From Chloroflexota bacterium (lineage in GTDB: Bacteria > Chloroflexota > Anaerolineae > Anaerolineales > Villigracilaceae), in the NCBI GenBank assembly GCA_016866215.1, contig VGNE01000025.1, forward strand, positions 1 through 50,723: a DNA stretch of 50,723 bases, written 5' to 3'. The notes below the pieces were generated by a model. It was not told the DNA's origin, ran no database searches, and was given only the letters and a program-made list of their open reading frames with translations. The position numbers and the translations under genes were made by a program. Of the stretch, positions 1-8,426 are shown one piece after another; the first letter of the stretch is position 1, and the number at the start of each line of letters is the position of its first letter.

Positions 1-123
1 CGGCGCGATAAAAGTCTCTTCCGTTTGGGACTCGATTGGCTAAAGTACGCATTGAAGCATTCGCTAGACTTTCAACCCGTCTTCCTTTTTAGCCTGCCAG
101 AGGTACCAACTCATGTACGGTAG
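1..123 (+). CDS. 3' end of a probable transposase (partial)
   Basis: An open frame runs in from the window edge and stops at TAG 121-123, giving 40 residues. The tail contains LFRLGLDWLKYAL followed by a Pro-rich end. It has the general look of the C-terminus of an IS4-type DDE transposase, where a short helix with a Gly-Leu-x-Trp-Leu core is common; this is recall of a pattern, not a match. It overlaps the next start codon by 11 bases. No terminal inverted repeat can be identified because the left part is missing. Confidence 0.35.
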   Translation, partial: RRDKSLFRLGLDWLKYALKHSLDFQPVFLFSLPEVPTHVR

Positions 124-943
124 AGAATTGGGTAGTATATTTTTCAATTCCCCCGAGGAATTTCAAAAAATATTGGACGATGCAAAAGAAGGCCCACCGC
201 CAGTTTGGCCGCGTATAGTTACAGCATTTTTACGAAAGATATCAGATCAAATATCAAATCGAAACACTTTCCACACGCTGTTATGGCTCTGGGTTTGGAT
301 TTCCAGTTTCATATTGGTTACCCCGATTTTACAATGGCCTTTTCCAAACCAGGAAACGGCCTCGGCATCCATCATCAAATATATAGGCTCATCCATTCTT
401 GTGCCAATTTGTATTGGCATATTGACATACAGAAAGGATAACCCATTCTGGCGGCAAAACGAAGCAGCATCCTCTCGAATGATCCTTCTTTATACTTATC
501 AAGGCGCATTTATAGGGTTTCATTTGGGTTATTTCGCAATCTTCGCAATCTGCCTGCTCATGTTTTTTCTTCAAATCAATCTGGTCTCATGGGTTCAATT
601 TATACTTGCGGGATTTCCTCTTCTAATGGGGTATATCTCAGCTCAAGTTGCCCCCTACAATCTTTGGCGGGCCTATGGTCGATTATGGTTTTCCGATGGA
701 GCAATTTTCTTTGTATTCATTCTTCTTGGGCCGGTATGGGGATGGTTCTTTTTTGAATTTTATTCGCTTCTTATCTCGCCAACGACTGGCATCATTGTCA
801 TATTAGCGGCTACTACCTTGTTGGTAAGTCTAATGACATTACAATACCAACGAAAAGGAAATACCACCTTTCCAGTTCATTGGTGGATCATCCTTTATAG
901 CTTAATTTTGATTTGCCAGATCATCCTGCTTTTCATCAAATAA
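113..943 (+). CDS. Polytopic membrane protein of unknown function
   Basis: The protein has 276 residues. About 50 soluble N-terminal residues are followed by roughly seven hydrophobic segments, with Trp-rich borders such as WLWVWISSF and FVFILLGPVWGWFFF. An AGAGG-like ribosome site lies 9 bases before the ATG. No family is recognised and there are no obvious catalytic or transporter motifs. The gene is less GC-rich than lipA or pst to the right, and it lies directly behind the transposase tail, so it may be part of an acquired segment. Topology suggests an inner-membrane protein; a role cannot be given. Confidence 0.7.
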   Translation: MYGRELGSIFFNSPEEFQKILDDAKEGPPPVWPRIVTAFLRKISDQISNRNTFHTLLWLWVWISSFILVTPILQWPFPNQETASASIIKYIGSSILVPICIGILTYRKDNPFWRQNEAASSRMILLYTYQGAFIGFHLGYFAIFAICLLMFFLQINLVSWVQFILAGFPLLMGYISAQVAPYNLWRAYGRLWFSDGAIFFVFILLGPVWGWFFFEFYSLLISPTTGIIVILAATTLLVSLMTLQYQRKGNTTFPVHWWIILYSLILICQIILLFIK

Positions 944-981
944 ATATCAACCCTAAGCTGGGAAAGTAAAATCAACCCGCC

Positions 982-1080
982 ATGCTCACCACCGAATCCA
1001 TTCTCAAATCCACTTTTGGTTATGATACCTTCAAGCAGCTGCAACGCTACTCTACCAGCAGCAACTCCTCCCCCAATTGA
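982..1080 (+). pseudogene. recQ 5'-end fragment, copy 1
   Basis: An ATG opens a frame MLTTESILKSTFGYDTFKQL, which is the typical N-terminus of RecQ DNA helicases. After LQR at 1047 the similarity ends, exactly where the AbiEii-like gene on the other strand ends, and the frame stops at 1080. Only about 22 of the several hundred codons of recQ are present, with no helicase motif. Related copies in the same orientation start at 2039 and near 8565. It is a remnant or a recombination scar, not a working gene. Confidence 0.7.
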
Positions 1081-1712
1081 TTTAATTGCGAAATATAAAG
1101 GTCAACGGGTGGCGCGTTGATCCAGCGGACCGCGTGCCAATCTGCTTGTTCCACAGAACATAACACGCGCGCGAGGTCGGCAGGAAAGATCCCAATTGCT
1201 TTACCTTGCGCGCCGTTGATTGCTTCTTTCAAGGAAAGCCCTTTTTGAGCGCAAAGCCCCCAAATATCAGCAAAGTCTTTTGGCTCCTCACGGTCAAGAA
1301 TGGCAGTCACTTTGTTTGCAAGGATATTTTCAGCGGTATCCATCCGTCCAAGGATGGGATGACTCACAACCTGCCCCACGCGAGCGGGAACGTCATTCAC
1401 AAATTCAAGTTTGAGCAAAACATCCTTCCCGATCAAATTCAGGCGGGCAAATCGTTCTTCTTTCATCAAAATTTTGCAAGACCAATCTTTGGGCTGGGCA
1501 AGGGCTTGAATAATACGTTCCACCCATAAGCCAAAACGATGATCGTCGTTGACAAAGAAATCCAGGTCGTCTGAAAAGCGGTGTTGCAGATAACCGCGCG
1601 AGGAAGCCGTTCCACCCGTAAGATAAAAGTCGGTATCCGCCTGATTGAGGACCTTAATCACGCGGTCTTGAAAAGGATATAGCACGTCAATGTAAAAAGA
1701 TGAATTATTCAA
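1047..1712 (-). CDS. AbiEii/AbiGii-type nucleotidyltransferase (putative toxin)
   Basis: The protein has 221 residues. The nucleotidyltransferase core is visible: GGTA at 33-36, then RFSDDLDFFV with the acidic pair at 48-51, and NKVTAILDREEPKDFADIW near 132-150. This second motif is diagnostic of the AbiEii family, the toxin half of type IV toxin-antitoxin and phage-exclusion systems, whose members transfer nucleotides to tRNA or other targets. The start is TTG and overlaps the stop of the upstream partner by 8 bases, so translation is probably coupled. The usual AbiEi winged-helix antitoxin is absent; a 97-residue protein takes its place. The 3' end abuts a recQ fragment. Confidence 0.85.
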   Translation of the reverse strand: MNNSSFYIDVLYPFQDRVIKVLNQADTDFYLTGGTASSRGYLQHRFSDDLDFFVNDDHRFGLWVERIIQALAQPKDWSCKILMKEERFARLNLIGKDVLLKLEFVNDVPARVGQVVSHPILGRMDTAENILANKVTAILDREEPKDFADIWGLCAQKGLSLKEAINGAQGKAIGIFPADLARVLCSVEQADWHAVRWINAPPVDLYISQLNQLGEELLLVE

Positions 1713-1998
1713 TCAGCAACTCCGGATGTTTCTCAGGCAGCCACTTTACCAAAAAATCAAGCCCGCGCACGCGGCTTTTCGAGCGAATTTTTCCGCGCCA
1801 GCGCTGCCAATTTTCCACGAGACGTTTGAAGCCGATAAGGTAAATTATTTCTTCATAAGAAGCATATTCGATCAAACGACGCGCCGCCCAATCTGAATCC
1901 AGCCGCCCCAACGCACGGCGGCCTTCCAAAATCTCCTTGAATTGAGCTGCGTCAAGGTCGTAATCCCAAACATAAGGCAAACGTAGTGTCTCTTGCAT
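1705..1998 (-). CDS. Small partner of the AbiEii-like protein (putative antitoxin)
   Basis: It has 97 residues starting at ATG 1998 (MQETLRLPYVWDYDL); the open frame extends further upstream but that part runs into a recQ fragment and is not protein-like. Conserved-looking stretches are a Trp-aspartate start, LGRLDSDWAARRLIEYASYE and GLDFLVKWLPEKHPE. It is mostly helical, charged and without a recognisable helix-turn-helix. It is far shorter than AbiEi antitoxins. The 8-base overlap with the nucleotidyltransferase argues that the pair works together, with this one as antitoxin or target adaptor by inference. Confidence 0.7.
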   Translation of the reverse strand: MQETLRLPYVWDYDLDAAQFKEILEGRRALGRLDSDWAARRLIEYASYEEIIYLIGFKRLVENWQRWRGKIRSKSRVRGLDFLVKWLPEKHPELLIE

Positions 1999-2038
1999 GG
2001 TTTGATTATACACTTCATGAGACGTTATAATCGAGTAA

Positions 2039-2119
2039 ATGCTCACCCCCGAATACATTCTAATAACCACCTTTAGGTACGAAACTTTCAAGCCCCTGCA
2101 ACACGAGAGATATAACTAA
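2039..2119 (+). pseudogene. recQ 5'-end fragment, copy 2
   Basis: The frame MLTPEYILITTFRYETFKPL followed by QHERYN and a stop again mimics the RecQ N-terminus. It aligns base for base with copy 1 (982-1047) over 66 bp but has diverged at many positions, including codon-changing ones. It lies 40 bp upstream of the antitoxin-like start, on the opposite strand, so the two copies bracket the AbiEii module as direct repeats. Confidence 0.65.
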
Positions 2120-2214
2120 AATATCCAGGCACGCTTTAACTTCACCCACAGCCGCCCGGGAAGTTGAAGCGTACCCTATCCCCTTCGCCCCTGAATTTAA
2201 GAAGTATGTTGAAT

Positions 2215-3699
2215 TTAACCCTGGCCGTTCATCATTTCGATGAAGGCCGGGACAACCTGCGGGTCAAAGTGGATGCCGGATTGTTTGCGGATATATTTCA
2301 TTGTCTCCGTCCGAGACCAGGCACGGCGATAAGGGCGGTCCGAGGTAAGAGCGTCGTAGACATCCACGATGGCAAAGAGACGCGCTGCAAGTGGTATTTC
2401 TTCGCCTGCGAGGCGATCCGGATAGCCCGTCCCATTCCATTTTTCGTGATGTGAACGAGGGATATCCAGTGCAGGCACAAGATGATCAATGGGCGCCAGG
2501 AGTTCCACAGCAATCAGGGGGTGGCGGCGCATGATAATCCATTCTTCATCGCTTAACAGTCCCGGCTTGTGCAGGATGCTATCCGGAATGGCCACTTTGC
2601 CAATATCGTGCAGCATGGCGCCGCGGCAAATATGTGCAAGTTCGGGTTGTTTGATCCCCATTTGACTTGCCAATTTGAATGTCATCGCAGTGACACGGCG
2701 GGAATGGCCTTCCGTCTCTTTATCACGCAGGTCTAGCGCGCGCGACCAGCCCTCGATGGTTTTGTCGTAAGCCAGGGTCAACTCGGCGTTGGATAACTGT
2801 AAATTCTTAAGCAGCATGGCATTATCAATCGCGATGGCGGCCTGACCGGCAAGCATCTCCATGTAAGTCAGCCAGTCCTCATCCGCACCAAGCAGCGCGC
2901 GATGAAATATTTCAAGCACGCCGACTGCCTCTCCTTTTGAGATCAAAGGAACGGCATAATAAGCGATAAAATTTTCCCTGGCCAAAAATGGGGATTTTAG
3001 AAAGGTTGTCTGGCGGGATTTCAAATTGGGGATGTGAACTGCCCTCCGTTCCAAAACTGCCATCCCGGCATACGCCTCCCCAATGTGCAGACGGGTATGC
3101 TGCAAGGCCGAGGTTTTAAAGCCCGCCCCTGCGGCAAACTCAAGCAATTGCGCGCGCGGGTCAAACAATAAAATGCAGGCGGCGTCAATGCTCAACTGCG
3201 CGCGGACCTGGTCGAGGATCACTGATAATACCGGGGTTAGATCCAAATCGGAGGTAATGGCCAGGTCAATGGATCGCAGTGCGGCCAATTGGTCAAACTG
3301 CCGTTTTATTTTTATTTCCGACATTTTGTATTTCGTAATATCACGCACAAGCATGATACTTTGTCCATTGGAAAGGGAAACCAGGCGCGATTCATACCAG
3401 CACTTACCAAATGGAGTGGGAAGAAAGTACTCTAAAATATTGGGCTTGCTTCCACCATCACGAAGCCTGCTTAAAATATCTTCGATCTTTCTGCCTGCTT
3501 CTGGAGGCAGGATATTCTGCATTTTTCGTCCCAAGAAATTTTCCGGGGCAGTATACAAGTGTGACGGATCACTGGCTTTGTAATCCAGAATGGTCCCATC
3601 GGAATCCAGAATGAACAACAGATCATTAAAAGCATGAAATATTGCATCCAGTCTTTGAGCGGAATCGGGCAGATTTTGTAAAAAAAGATCTGTGATCAT
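2215..3699 (-). CDS. PAS-GAF-HD-GYP cyclic-di-GMP phosphodiesterase
   Basis: The protein has 494 residues. A PAS domain (about 10-125, ending in VSLSNGQSIMLVRDITKYK) is followed by a GAF domain (about 145-300) and an HD-GYP domain (about 310-494). The metal and catalytic motifs are present: HSRRV at 332, HDIGK at 364-368, HHEKWNGTGYP at 417-427. Such enzymes hydrolyse c-di-GMP to GMP via pGpG; the PAS and GAF domains should sense a small ligand or redox state. No membrane segment is seen, so it is cytosolic. It stands alone, separated by a hairpin from the peptide operon upstream. Confidence 0.93.
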   Translation of the reverse strand: MITDLFLQNLPDSAQRLDAIFHAFNDLLFILDSDGTILDYKASDPSHLYTAPENFLGRKMQNILPPEAGRKIEDILSRLRDGGSKPNILEYFLPTPFGKCWYESRLVSLSNGQSIMLVRDITKYKMSEIKIKRQFDQLAALRSIDLAITSDLDLTPVLSVILDQVRAQLSIDAACILLFDPRAQLLEFAAGAGFKTSALQHTRLHIGEAYAGMAVLERRAVHIPNLKSRQTTFLKSPFLARENFIAYYAVPLISKGEAVGVLEIFHRALLGADEDWLTYMEMLAGQAAIAIDNAMLLKNLQLSNAELTLAYDKTIEGWSRALDLRDKETEGHSRRVTAMTFKLASQMGIKQPELAHICRGAMLHDIGKVAIPDSILHKPGLLSDEEWIIMRRHPLIAVELLAPIDHLVPALDIPRSHHEKWNGTGYPDRLAGEEIPLAARLFAIVDVYDALTSDRPYRRAWSRTETMKYIRKQSGIHFDPQVVPAFIEMMNGQG

Positions 3700-3722
3700 T
3701 TTTCTTTAGAAATAATGTATTT

Positions 3723-3749
3723 CAAGCCGCACTGTTATCGTGCGGCTTG
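3723..3749. terminator. Hairpin between peptide operon and HD-GYP gene
   Basis: CAAGCCGCAC and GTGCGGCTTG form a perfect 10-bp stem around a 7-base loop. No T-run follows on either strand, so it may be a weak terminator or an RNA-stabilising hairpin. It lies 24 bp upstream of the HD-GYP start codon, and 58 bp past the stop of the NHLP-like gene. Confidence 0.55.
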
Positions 3750-3806
3750 CGTTGAGTTGCCCAGGGTGCAAACAACTGAGGGTTTGCTCTACTGACCCTT
3801 CGCGGA

Positions 3807-4085
3807 TCAATAATTATTACTTAATGAGCGATTGACCTGCTTTGCCAGGTCAGCCAGAGAATTGGCGCGAATGGAAATGATCAGATCCTTTTCCTCTTTG
3901 CTGAGAGAGAATGTTTCACCCAAATAGCCGCTTTGGATGGCTGTTTGAGGATCCTGTAACAGCGTGGAGCGAAATTGTCCGTTGACAACTGCCGCGGAAA
4001 ATATCTTACTGACTCCGGAGGAAATGTTCGATCGTGAAGTGAGATTCATCGGTAAAATGTTTTGGTATGTCATTGGAGCGATCAT
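3807..4085 (-). CDS. NHLP/Os1348-like leader protein (putative RiPP precursor relative)
   Basis: The protein has 92 residues. The stretch FSAAVVNGQFRSTLLQDPQTA followed by FSLSKEEKDLIISIRANS has the layout of nitrile-hydratase-alpha-like leader peptides (short helix, FRxxLxxDPxxAL, then a loop and SxEExxxL). In that clan the C-terminal part becomes the modified peptide; here the tail is short (LAKQVNRSLSNNY) and has no Cys, and no modification enzyme is adjacent. ATG overlaps the DUF5317 stop by 4 bases (ATGA), so it is translationally coupled. Function as a precursor is inference; it may be a standalone domain protein. Confidence 0.6.
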   Translation of the reverse strand: MIAPMTYQNILPMNLTSRSNISSGVSKIFSAAVVNGQFRSTLLQDPQTAIQSGYLGETFSLSKEEKDLIISIRANSLADLAKQVNRSLSNNY

Positions 4086-4669
4086 AGCGGTATACCTCTT
4101 TTCTTAAGTTGAATGGATGATTCTGGTTTGGCAAGCAACCAGAACGCGCCAAAGGCGATCAAGACGTCGCCGAGGCTGAATGCCACTTGATACGGGGACC
4201 AGACCGGTGGCAGGAAACGATCCGCGAGCCACTCGAGGCGGGTCTGCTCCGGATGAAGGAGAATGTCCTTCGCGCCGATGCGGCTTCCGGGTTGAATATC
4301 TAAAAGCCGTTCTTCGGGCATCAGACGGCTTGCCGTCTGTGGGCTGATCGGCATGAAACCGCTGTTAGCCGACATAACTGCCAGGTTAAGCACCACTCCG
4401 CAAATCAGGATGGGCATACCCGGAAGGCGACGGTTGAGCCAGGCAAATCCAAGTAACAGGATTTGAGAGGTCAGCAGACAACCAACAACCAGCCATTTTG
4501 GAAAGGCTCCGCGAGTAATCGGCAGGTAAATAACGATAAACTGCGGCAGGAAGGCGACGAATACCAGCCAAAGATGCTGGAGTTCGGGTGCCGGATACGG
4601 ATATCCGCGCCACCGCGCCCACATCAACCCAGCCAACAGCCCGGCTGCCAAGGCTAATAGCAAAATCAC
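4082..4669 (-). CDS. DUF5317 membrane protein
   Basis: The protein has 195 residues with about five hydrophobic segments (LLLALAAGLLAGLMW, LVFVAFLPQFIVIYLP, LVVGCLLTSQILLLGFAW, ICGVVLNLAVM, VAFSLGDVLIAFGAFWLL). The NSGFMPISP turn after the fourth segment fits the family signature. The GTG start follows the TAA of the 47-residue gene without a gap, and the stop overlaps the next gene. Biochemical function is unknown for the family; members are known mainly from Firmicutes and Chloroflexota. The tight operon suggests it handles or anchors the small proteins beside it. Confidence 0.8.
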   Translation of the reverse strand: MILLLALAAGLLAGLMWARWRGYPYPAPELQHLWLVFVAFLPQFIVIYLPITRGAFPKWLVVGCLLTSQILLLGFAWLNRRLPGMPILICGVVLNLAVMSANSGFMPISPQTASRLMPEERLLDIQPGSRIGAKDILLHPEQTRLEWLADRFLPPVWSPYQVAFSLGDVLIAFGAFWLLAKPESSIQLKKRGIPL

Positions 4670-4813
4670 TTATTGACCAACACCACCGCCGTCGGCTGGA
4701 GCACCGGTGCCGAGTACAAGCATGGCCAGGGAAACGAGTACAAAGACCAATTGCACATGCTGGCGGTTGATCTTCTGAGCGGATAAAGCGAGGAGAGCAA
4801 GTTTGTTTTTCAT
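4670..4813 (-). CDS. 47-residue single-span membrane peptide
   Basis: The frame begins MKNKLALLALSAQKINRQHV, continues through one hydrophobic span (QLVFVLVSLAMLVLGTG) and ends APADGGGVGQ. AAGGATG stands 5-11 bases before the ATG. It is the first gene of a three-gene operon with zero-gap coupling to DUF5317. The basic N-terminus, single span and Gly-rich tail suggest a type I or type II small membrane protein or a precursor peptide cleaved near the GTGAPA segment. No homologue with a known role is recognised. Confidence 0.7.
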   Translation of the reverse strand: MKNKLALLALSAQKINRQHVQLVFVLVSLAMLVLGTGAPADGGGVGQ

Positions 4814-4897
4814 GGGGAGCATCCTTTTGGGGTATGGTTTAACTTCTTCCCATTATATTACTCCCCCCCAGGCTTCAAAACAGGCTTCAAAATTAAA

Positions 4898-4928
4898 GCA
4901 AAAACAGCCCTGTCGGGGCTGTTTTTGC
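4898..4928. terminator. Bidirectional intrinsic terminator
   Basis: GCAAAAACAGCCC and GGGCTGTTTTTGC form a perfect 13-bp stem with a 5-base loop; each arm supplies a T-run for its strand. It separates the MalT/BTAD gene (transcribed toward it from the right) from the promoter region of the 47-residue peptide operon. Confidence 0.85.
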
Positions 4929-4939
4929 TAAATCATCTT

Positions 4940-5150
4940 AAAAATGTCTCCCTGAGCGACACTGCCCCACACTGCGTTTGTTGCAGTGCAGGTGTAGCGA
5001 AGGGTCTCTACCCCGAAAGTACGAGACTCTTCGGTCGCAAAGCCTGTCCTGACGGTTCGACACTCGCTTCGCGACTCACTGTGTCGAAGGGAACGCTCCC
5101 TCACATCGTCGCGACACTTGCGCCGTACGCCAGTGCGGTGTGTTCTTCGG
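4940..5150. repeat. Dispersed GC-rich repeat, several shuffled units
   Basis: The gap between the terminator and the regulator gene holds units also seen elsewhere in the window: CCTGAGCGACAC, GCGAAGGGTCTC, GAGACTCTTCGG, and the CACTTCGACA-like stretches. Units appear in both orientations and are interrupted by short unrelated pieces. No coding potential is credible here. Related copies lie near 13370-13510, 15577-15712, 16484-16586 and 45980-46073. Confidence 0.7.
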
Positions 5151-5204
5151 GAGAGCGGCATGGTATTTTGAGATGGGTTCTAGAGAAGCGCGTGTTATTT
5201 TCTC

Positions 5205-8200
5205 CTATGCGATCAGACGATGATAAAGTTCGTCCGTCCCTTTCGAGGGGGGCAAGCCAAACTGACGCTGAAGAGCATCCTGGCAAGCCTGGTACATACG
5301 GATGATAGAGGCGCGGTCACTCATGCGATGATATATCTGCATAGAAAGGGAATACGCCGCCTCAACTGTAGGATCATAATCCAGCACGCGTTTACAAACG
5401 ACAAGCGCCTGCTCTGGTTGGGCTTGTTTCTGTAATAACTCAGCCAGGGTCAGGAGCGCCGTAAGGTAGATTTGGCTTAGGCGTTCACGTTCGATCATGA
5501 CCCAATCGGCATAGATGTCCTCCAGAAAAGGCCCGCGCACAAGGTCAACTGCTTTTTGATAGAACTCGATCTGCTCCGCAAGATTTGTCGTTGATTTTGC
5601 CCGCGCCAGAAACGATTCAAAGGCTTCGACATCGTACTCAAAATCCAATGCACGATTGAACATATAGAATATATTTTCGTATGTAATGACATCCTGCCCG
5701 ACTGCCCTGCGCAAGCGATAGATATCATTTTTAAATCGCAATTTTATTTTTTGAGGGTCATCTATATCCGGCCAGAGAATCTCGCCGACCTGTTCCCTGG
5801 TGAGAGGCTTCTGACGGGTCAGAAAGTAAAAGAACAGGTCACGGACCGACTGGGTTTGCCAATCTGAAAGAGTTAGCAACTTCCCGCCGACACTGATGGA
5901 CGCCTGCCCAAATGCGCGGATAATTAAATGGGAATTGGGTATCTGTACAACATGCGACATGCGATGCAAATGCCGTCTGATCTCTGGCATTTTTCCAGCC
6001 ATGCGGCCAGCGCGCGTCAGCAGATCTCCAACCACACGCCCAACTTCGGGATCTGTTTGCATGCCATTCAGCCAACTCTGCGCTTGATGCACGGCTATGA
6101 GTATTCCATGCGCAACCTGAGCGCGGCCACCCAAAATATCCGATGTCATTTGCCTGGCTACTGAATAATTTTTTGTTTGATAATGAGCTGCCACAAGCCA
6201 GATACGACTGGAGTCACTTTCCATCTTCCGCCCATCCTCGGAGAAACAAAGCTCTGCTTCTTCCAATTCATTAATTGCGTGAGATGGATTTCCTTCCACA
6301 AGCGAGAGACGCCCAAGGACAAAATTTAGCAAGCCTTTCTCGTAAAGCGAATCGCTCGATTGAATCAATCCAGCCGCATTGGTTATGAGTTGGTGCACTT
6401 CTGTGATCTTGTCTTGCAACAGCATCAAAATAGCTTGTGCCATGATCAGATAAAACAGAAGAAAGCGATCTTCCATCTCACGGACGATCTCTTCTGCATG
6501 ACGATAATTAAGTTGAGCGACACTAAAATCTTCCAGCTCAGTGGATAAATCTCCCAGACCAATGGCGATCAGGGCTTCCATGCGAGTGTAGCCGCTGCGC
6601 TGGGCGCATACCAGTCCATCCTCAAAAGCCAGGGCGGCTTTCTCGTACTCGCCCTGAAGTTGGCGAAGAACGCCAAGATTATTCAGCAAATTAGCCTGCC
6701 AGGAAAGATTTCCGTCCTTTCGCCAGATTTGAAGGGCTTTCTCATATACGGTCCCCGCTTCTATATAATTTCCAATTGCCTGATACACCATGCCAGTCTC
6801 CATGAATAAAATCGATATACTGGATGCATCATTCAAATGAACATACAAGTTTAGCGAGTGTTCCAGAACCTCGACTGCCTGGCGCGCCTGTCCCAAACGA
6901 TATAAAGCCAGGCCTTTGACTCTCAACGCCTCAGCATAACGCATTTGTAGATCATCTCTGGCTTCCGTCAATTCAATGACTTCATCCGCATCGCGCAATG
7001 AGGCATCATAATCACCGAGAAAGCGATACACTATTCCCCGCCTCACCAGGGTCAAAGTCAAGTCTGAGACATTCTTTTCCGAACGAAAAACCTGCTCAGC
7101 TTGATCCAGCAAACTCAGTCCCTTACGCAAGTTTCCCTTCATATATATAATAGCGCCTCGAACAGAAAGCAAGCCGGGGCGCATTGCCAACATGGATGGG
7201 TGCAATTCACTAAGCCAGGATTCAAGCGTTACTATGGCGCGCTTTAGCATAGGCGTGGATGCGCGCTCGATCATCTCCGCGAGAACATCATTATCATTTA
7301 ATTGTTTGTAGATGTAATGAGCCTTCTCCCATTCACCCAGGTCTTCATAGGCCCGCCCCATGCGAGAGAGGATAGGCCTGACTTCTTCAGGATGCTCCTG
7401 CTCAAAGCGCGTTCGCAAAAAGTCGCGGAAGAGATGGTGATAGCGCAGCCACTTTCCCTCTGCACCGACCGGCAGGACAAAGAGATTGTTTTGTACAACC
7501 GCGCTGATCCAAGCCTGCCAGTTCTGCGGCTCTGGATACAGTGGAGCCAGAACAGCCTGGCAAAGAGGCGCATCGAACTCTTCCAACACGGATGTGCGTA
7601 ACAGGAAATCACGCAGGTCTGGAGTCTGGCGATCAAGCACCTGTTGACCGAGAAAGTCAGATAGACCAACGCCCGTATTCGACGCAGGTCTTATTAAATC
7701 TCCAGACAATGCACCCGTGCCAGTAAACTGCAAGCCGGCGATCCAGCCTTCGGTTTCTTCGATCATCTGCCTGGCTTCATCGTCTGAAATTCGCAGGCTA
7801 TTGTTCTGCGCAAGTAATGCCTGGATCTCATCCACGTGAAAAGCAAGATCGGAAAAACTTAAACCACTGACCTGTTCACGCGCTACCATCAAAGGCAGGT
7901 CAGGCAAACTTGTCAGAACCCGCGAAGAGATGATCACGTGACAGTTTTCATCTACAAGCTGGACAAATCGATTTAGGAAGGCTTGAATGGGCCGAACATC
8001 AGCTACCAGATGAAAATCATCCAGCACCAGGATGAAATGCTCATGGATCTGTTCATAAGCCTCATTGACCAACGTGACCAGCACTCTCTCCATGTCCTGC
8101 TCAAGCGAAGTCAAACTGCCCAGCACAGACGCAGACTGGTTTCCAAATTTGGGGAAGCGCTCTGCCAGCGCCGCAATCAAATACGCGATGAAACGCTGCG

Positions 8201-8426
8201 GTTCGCGATCCAACTCATCAAGAGCAAGCCAACAGCATGGCAATTCGCTTTGGGATGCCAGATCGATCAGGAGCGAAGTCTTTCCGTAACCGGCGGGCGC
8301 AGAGACCAGGACCAACTTTTTATCAAGCGACTCGAATAGATTGTCCAACAGCCGCTTGCGCGTGAGTAATTCCACACGGCGGCGTGGAGGCATGATCTTG
8401 GTTTTGCTGACAGGAATGGATGACAT
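5205..8426 (-). CDS. MalT-like STAND ATPase regulator with C-terminal BTAD domain
   Basis: The protein has 1073 residues. The N-terminus carries a MalT-type NTPase (Walker A APAGYGKTS at 43-51, Walker B LVLDDFH near 135), a winged-helix region, then a long TPR array (about 360-760, e.g. repeated YxxALxxxxxxG units). The last ~240 residues begin IRAFGQASISVGGK, the usual start of an OmpR-like DNA-binding domain, and continue into a bacterial transcriptional activator domain ending DALQRQFGLPPS. So the LuxR helix-turn-helix of MalT is replaced by a SARP-type output module. It should be a ligand-triggered activator; its target genes are not evident. Its gene stands alone. Confidence 0.9.
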   Translation of the reverse strand: MSSIPVSKTKIMPPRRRVELLTRKRLLDNLFESLDKKLVLVSAPAGYGKTSLLIDLASQSELPCCWLALDELDREPQRFIAYLIAALAERFPKFGNQSASVLGSLTSLEQDMERVLVTLVNEAYEQIHEHFILVLDDFHLVADVRPIQAFLNRFVQLVDENCHVIISSRVLTSLPDLPLMVAREQVSGLSFSDLAFHVDEIQALLAQNNSLRISDDEARQMIEETEGWIAGLQFTGTGALSGDLIRPASNTGVGLSDFLGQQVLDRQTPDLRDFLLRTSVLEEFDAPLCQAVLAPLYPEPQNWQAWISAVVQNNLFVLPVGAEGKWLRYHHLFRDFLRTRFEQEHPEEVRPILSRMGRAYEDLGEWEKAHYIYKQLNDNDVLAEMIERASTPMLKRAIVTLESWLSELHPSMLAMRPGLLSVRGAIIYMKGNLRKGLSLLDQAEQVFRSEKNVSDLTLTLVRRGIVYRFLGDYDASLRDADEVIELTEARDDLQMRYAEALRVKGLALYRLGQARQAVEVLEHSLNLYVHLNDASSISILFMETGMVYQAIGNYIEAGTVYEKALQIWRKDGNLSWQANLLNNLGVLRQLQGEYEKAALAFEDGLVCAQRSGYTRMEALIAIGLGDLSTELEDFSVAQLNYRHAEEIVREMEDRFLLFYLIMAQAILMLLQDKITEVHQLITNAAGLIQSSDSLYEKGLLNFVLGRLSLVEGNPSHAINELEEAELCFSEDGRKMESDSSRIWLVAAHYQTKNYSVARQMTSDILGGRAQVAHGILIAVHQAQSWLNGMQTDPEVGRVVGDLLTRAGRMAGKMPEIRRHLHRMSHVVQIPNSHLIIRAFGQASISVGGKLLTLSDWQTQSVRDLFFYFLTRQKPLTREQVGEILWPDIDDPQKIKLRFKNDIYRLRRAVGQDVITYENIFYMFNRALDFEYDVEAFESFLARAKSTTNLAEQIEFYQKAVDLVRGPFLEDIYADWVMIERERLSQIYLTALLTLAELLQKQAQPEQALVVCKRVLDYDPTVEAAYSLSMQIYHRMSDRASIIRMYQACQDALQRQFGLPPSKGTDELYHRLIA

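Noticed and set aside
982-2119. recQ fragments as short functional genes
   Set aside because: They keep only about 22 codons without any helicase motif and stop soon after; copy 3 has lost the frame.
4925-5305. Open frames in the dispersed repeat before the BTAD regulator
   Set aside because: Arg/Ser/Thr-rich translations typical of repeat DNA, no ribosome site and overlap of the regulator end.
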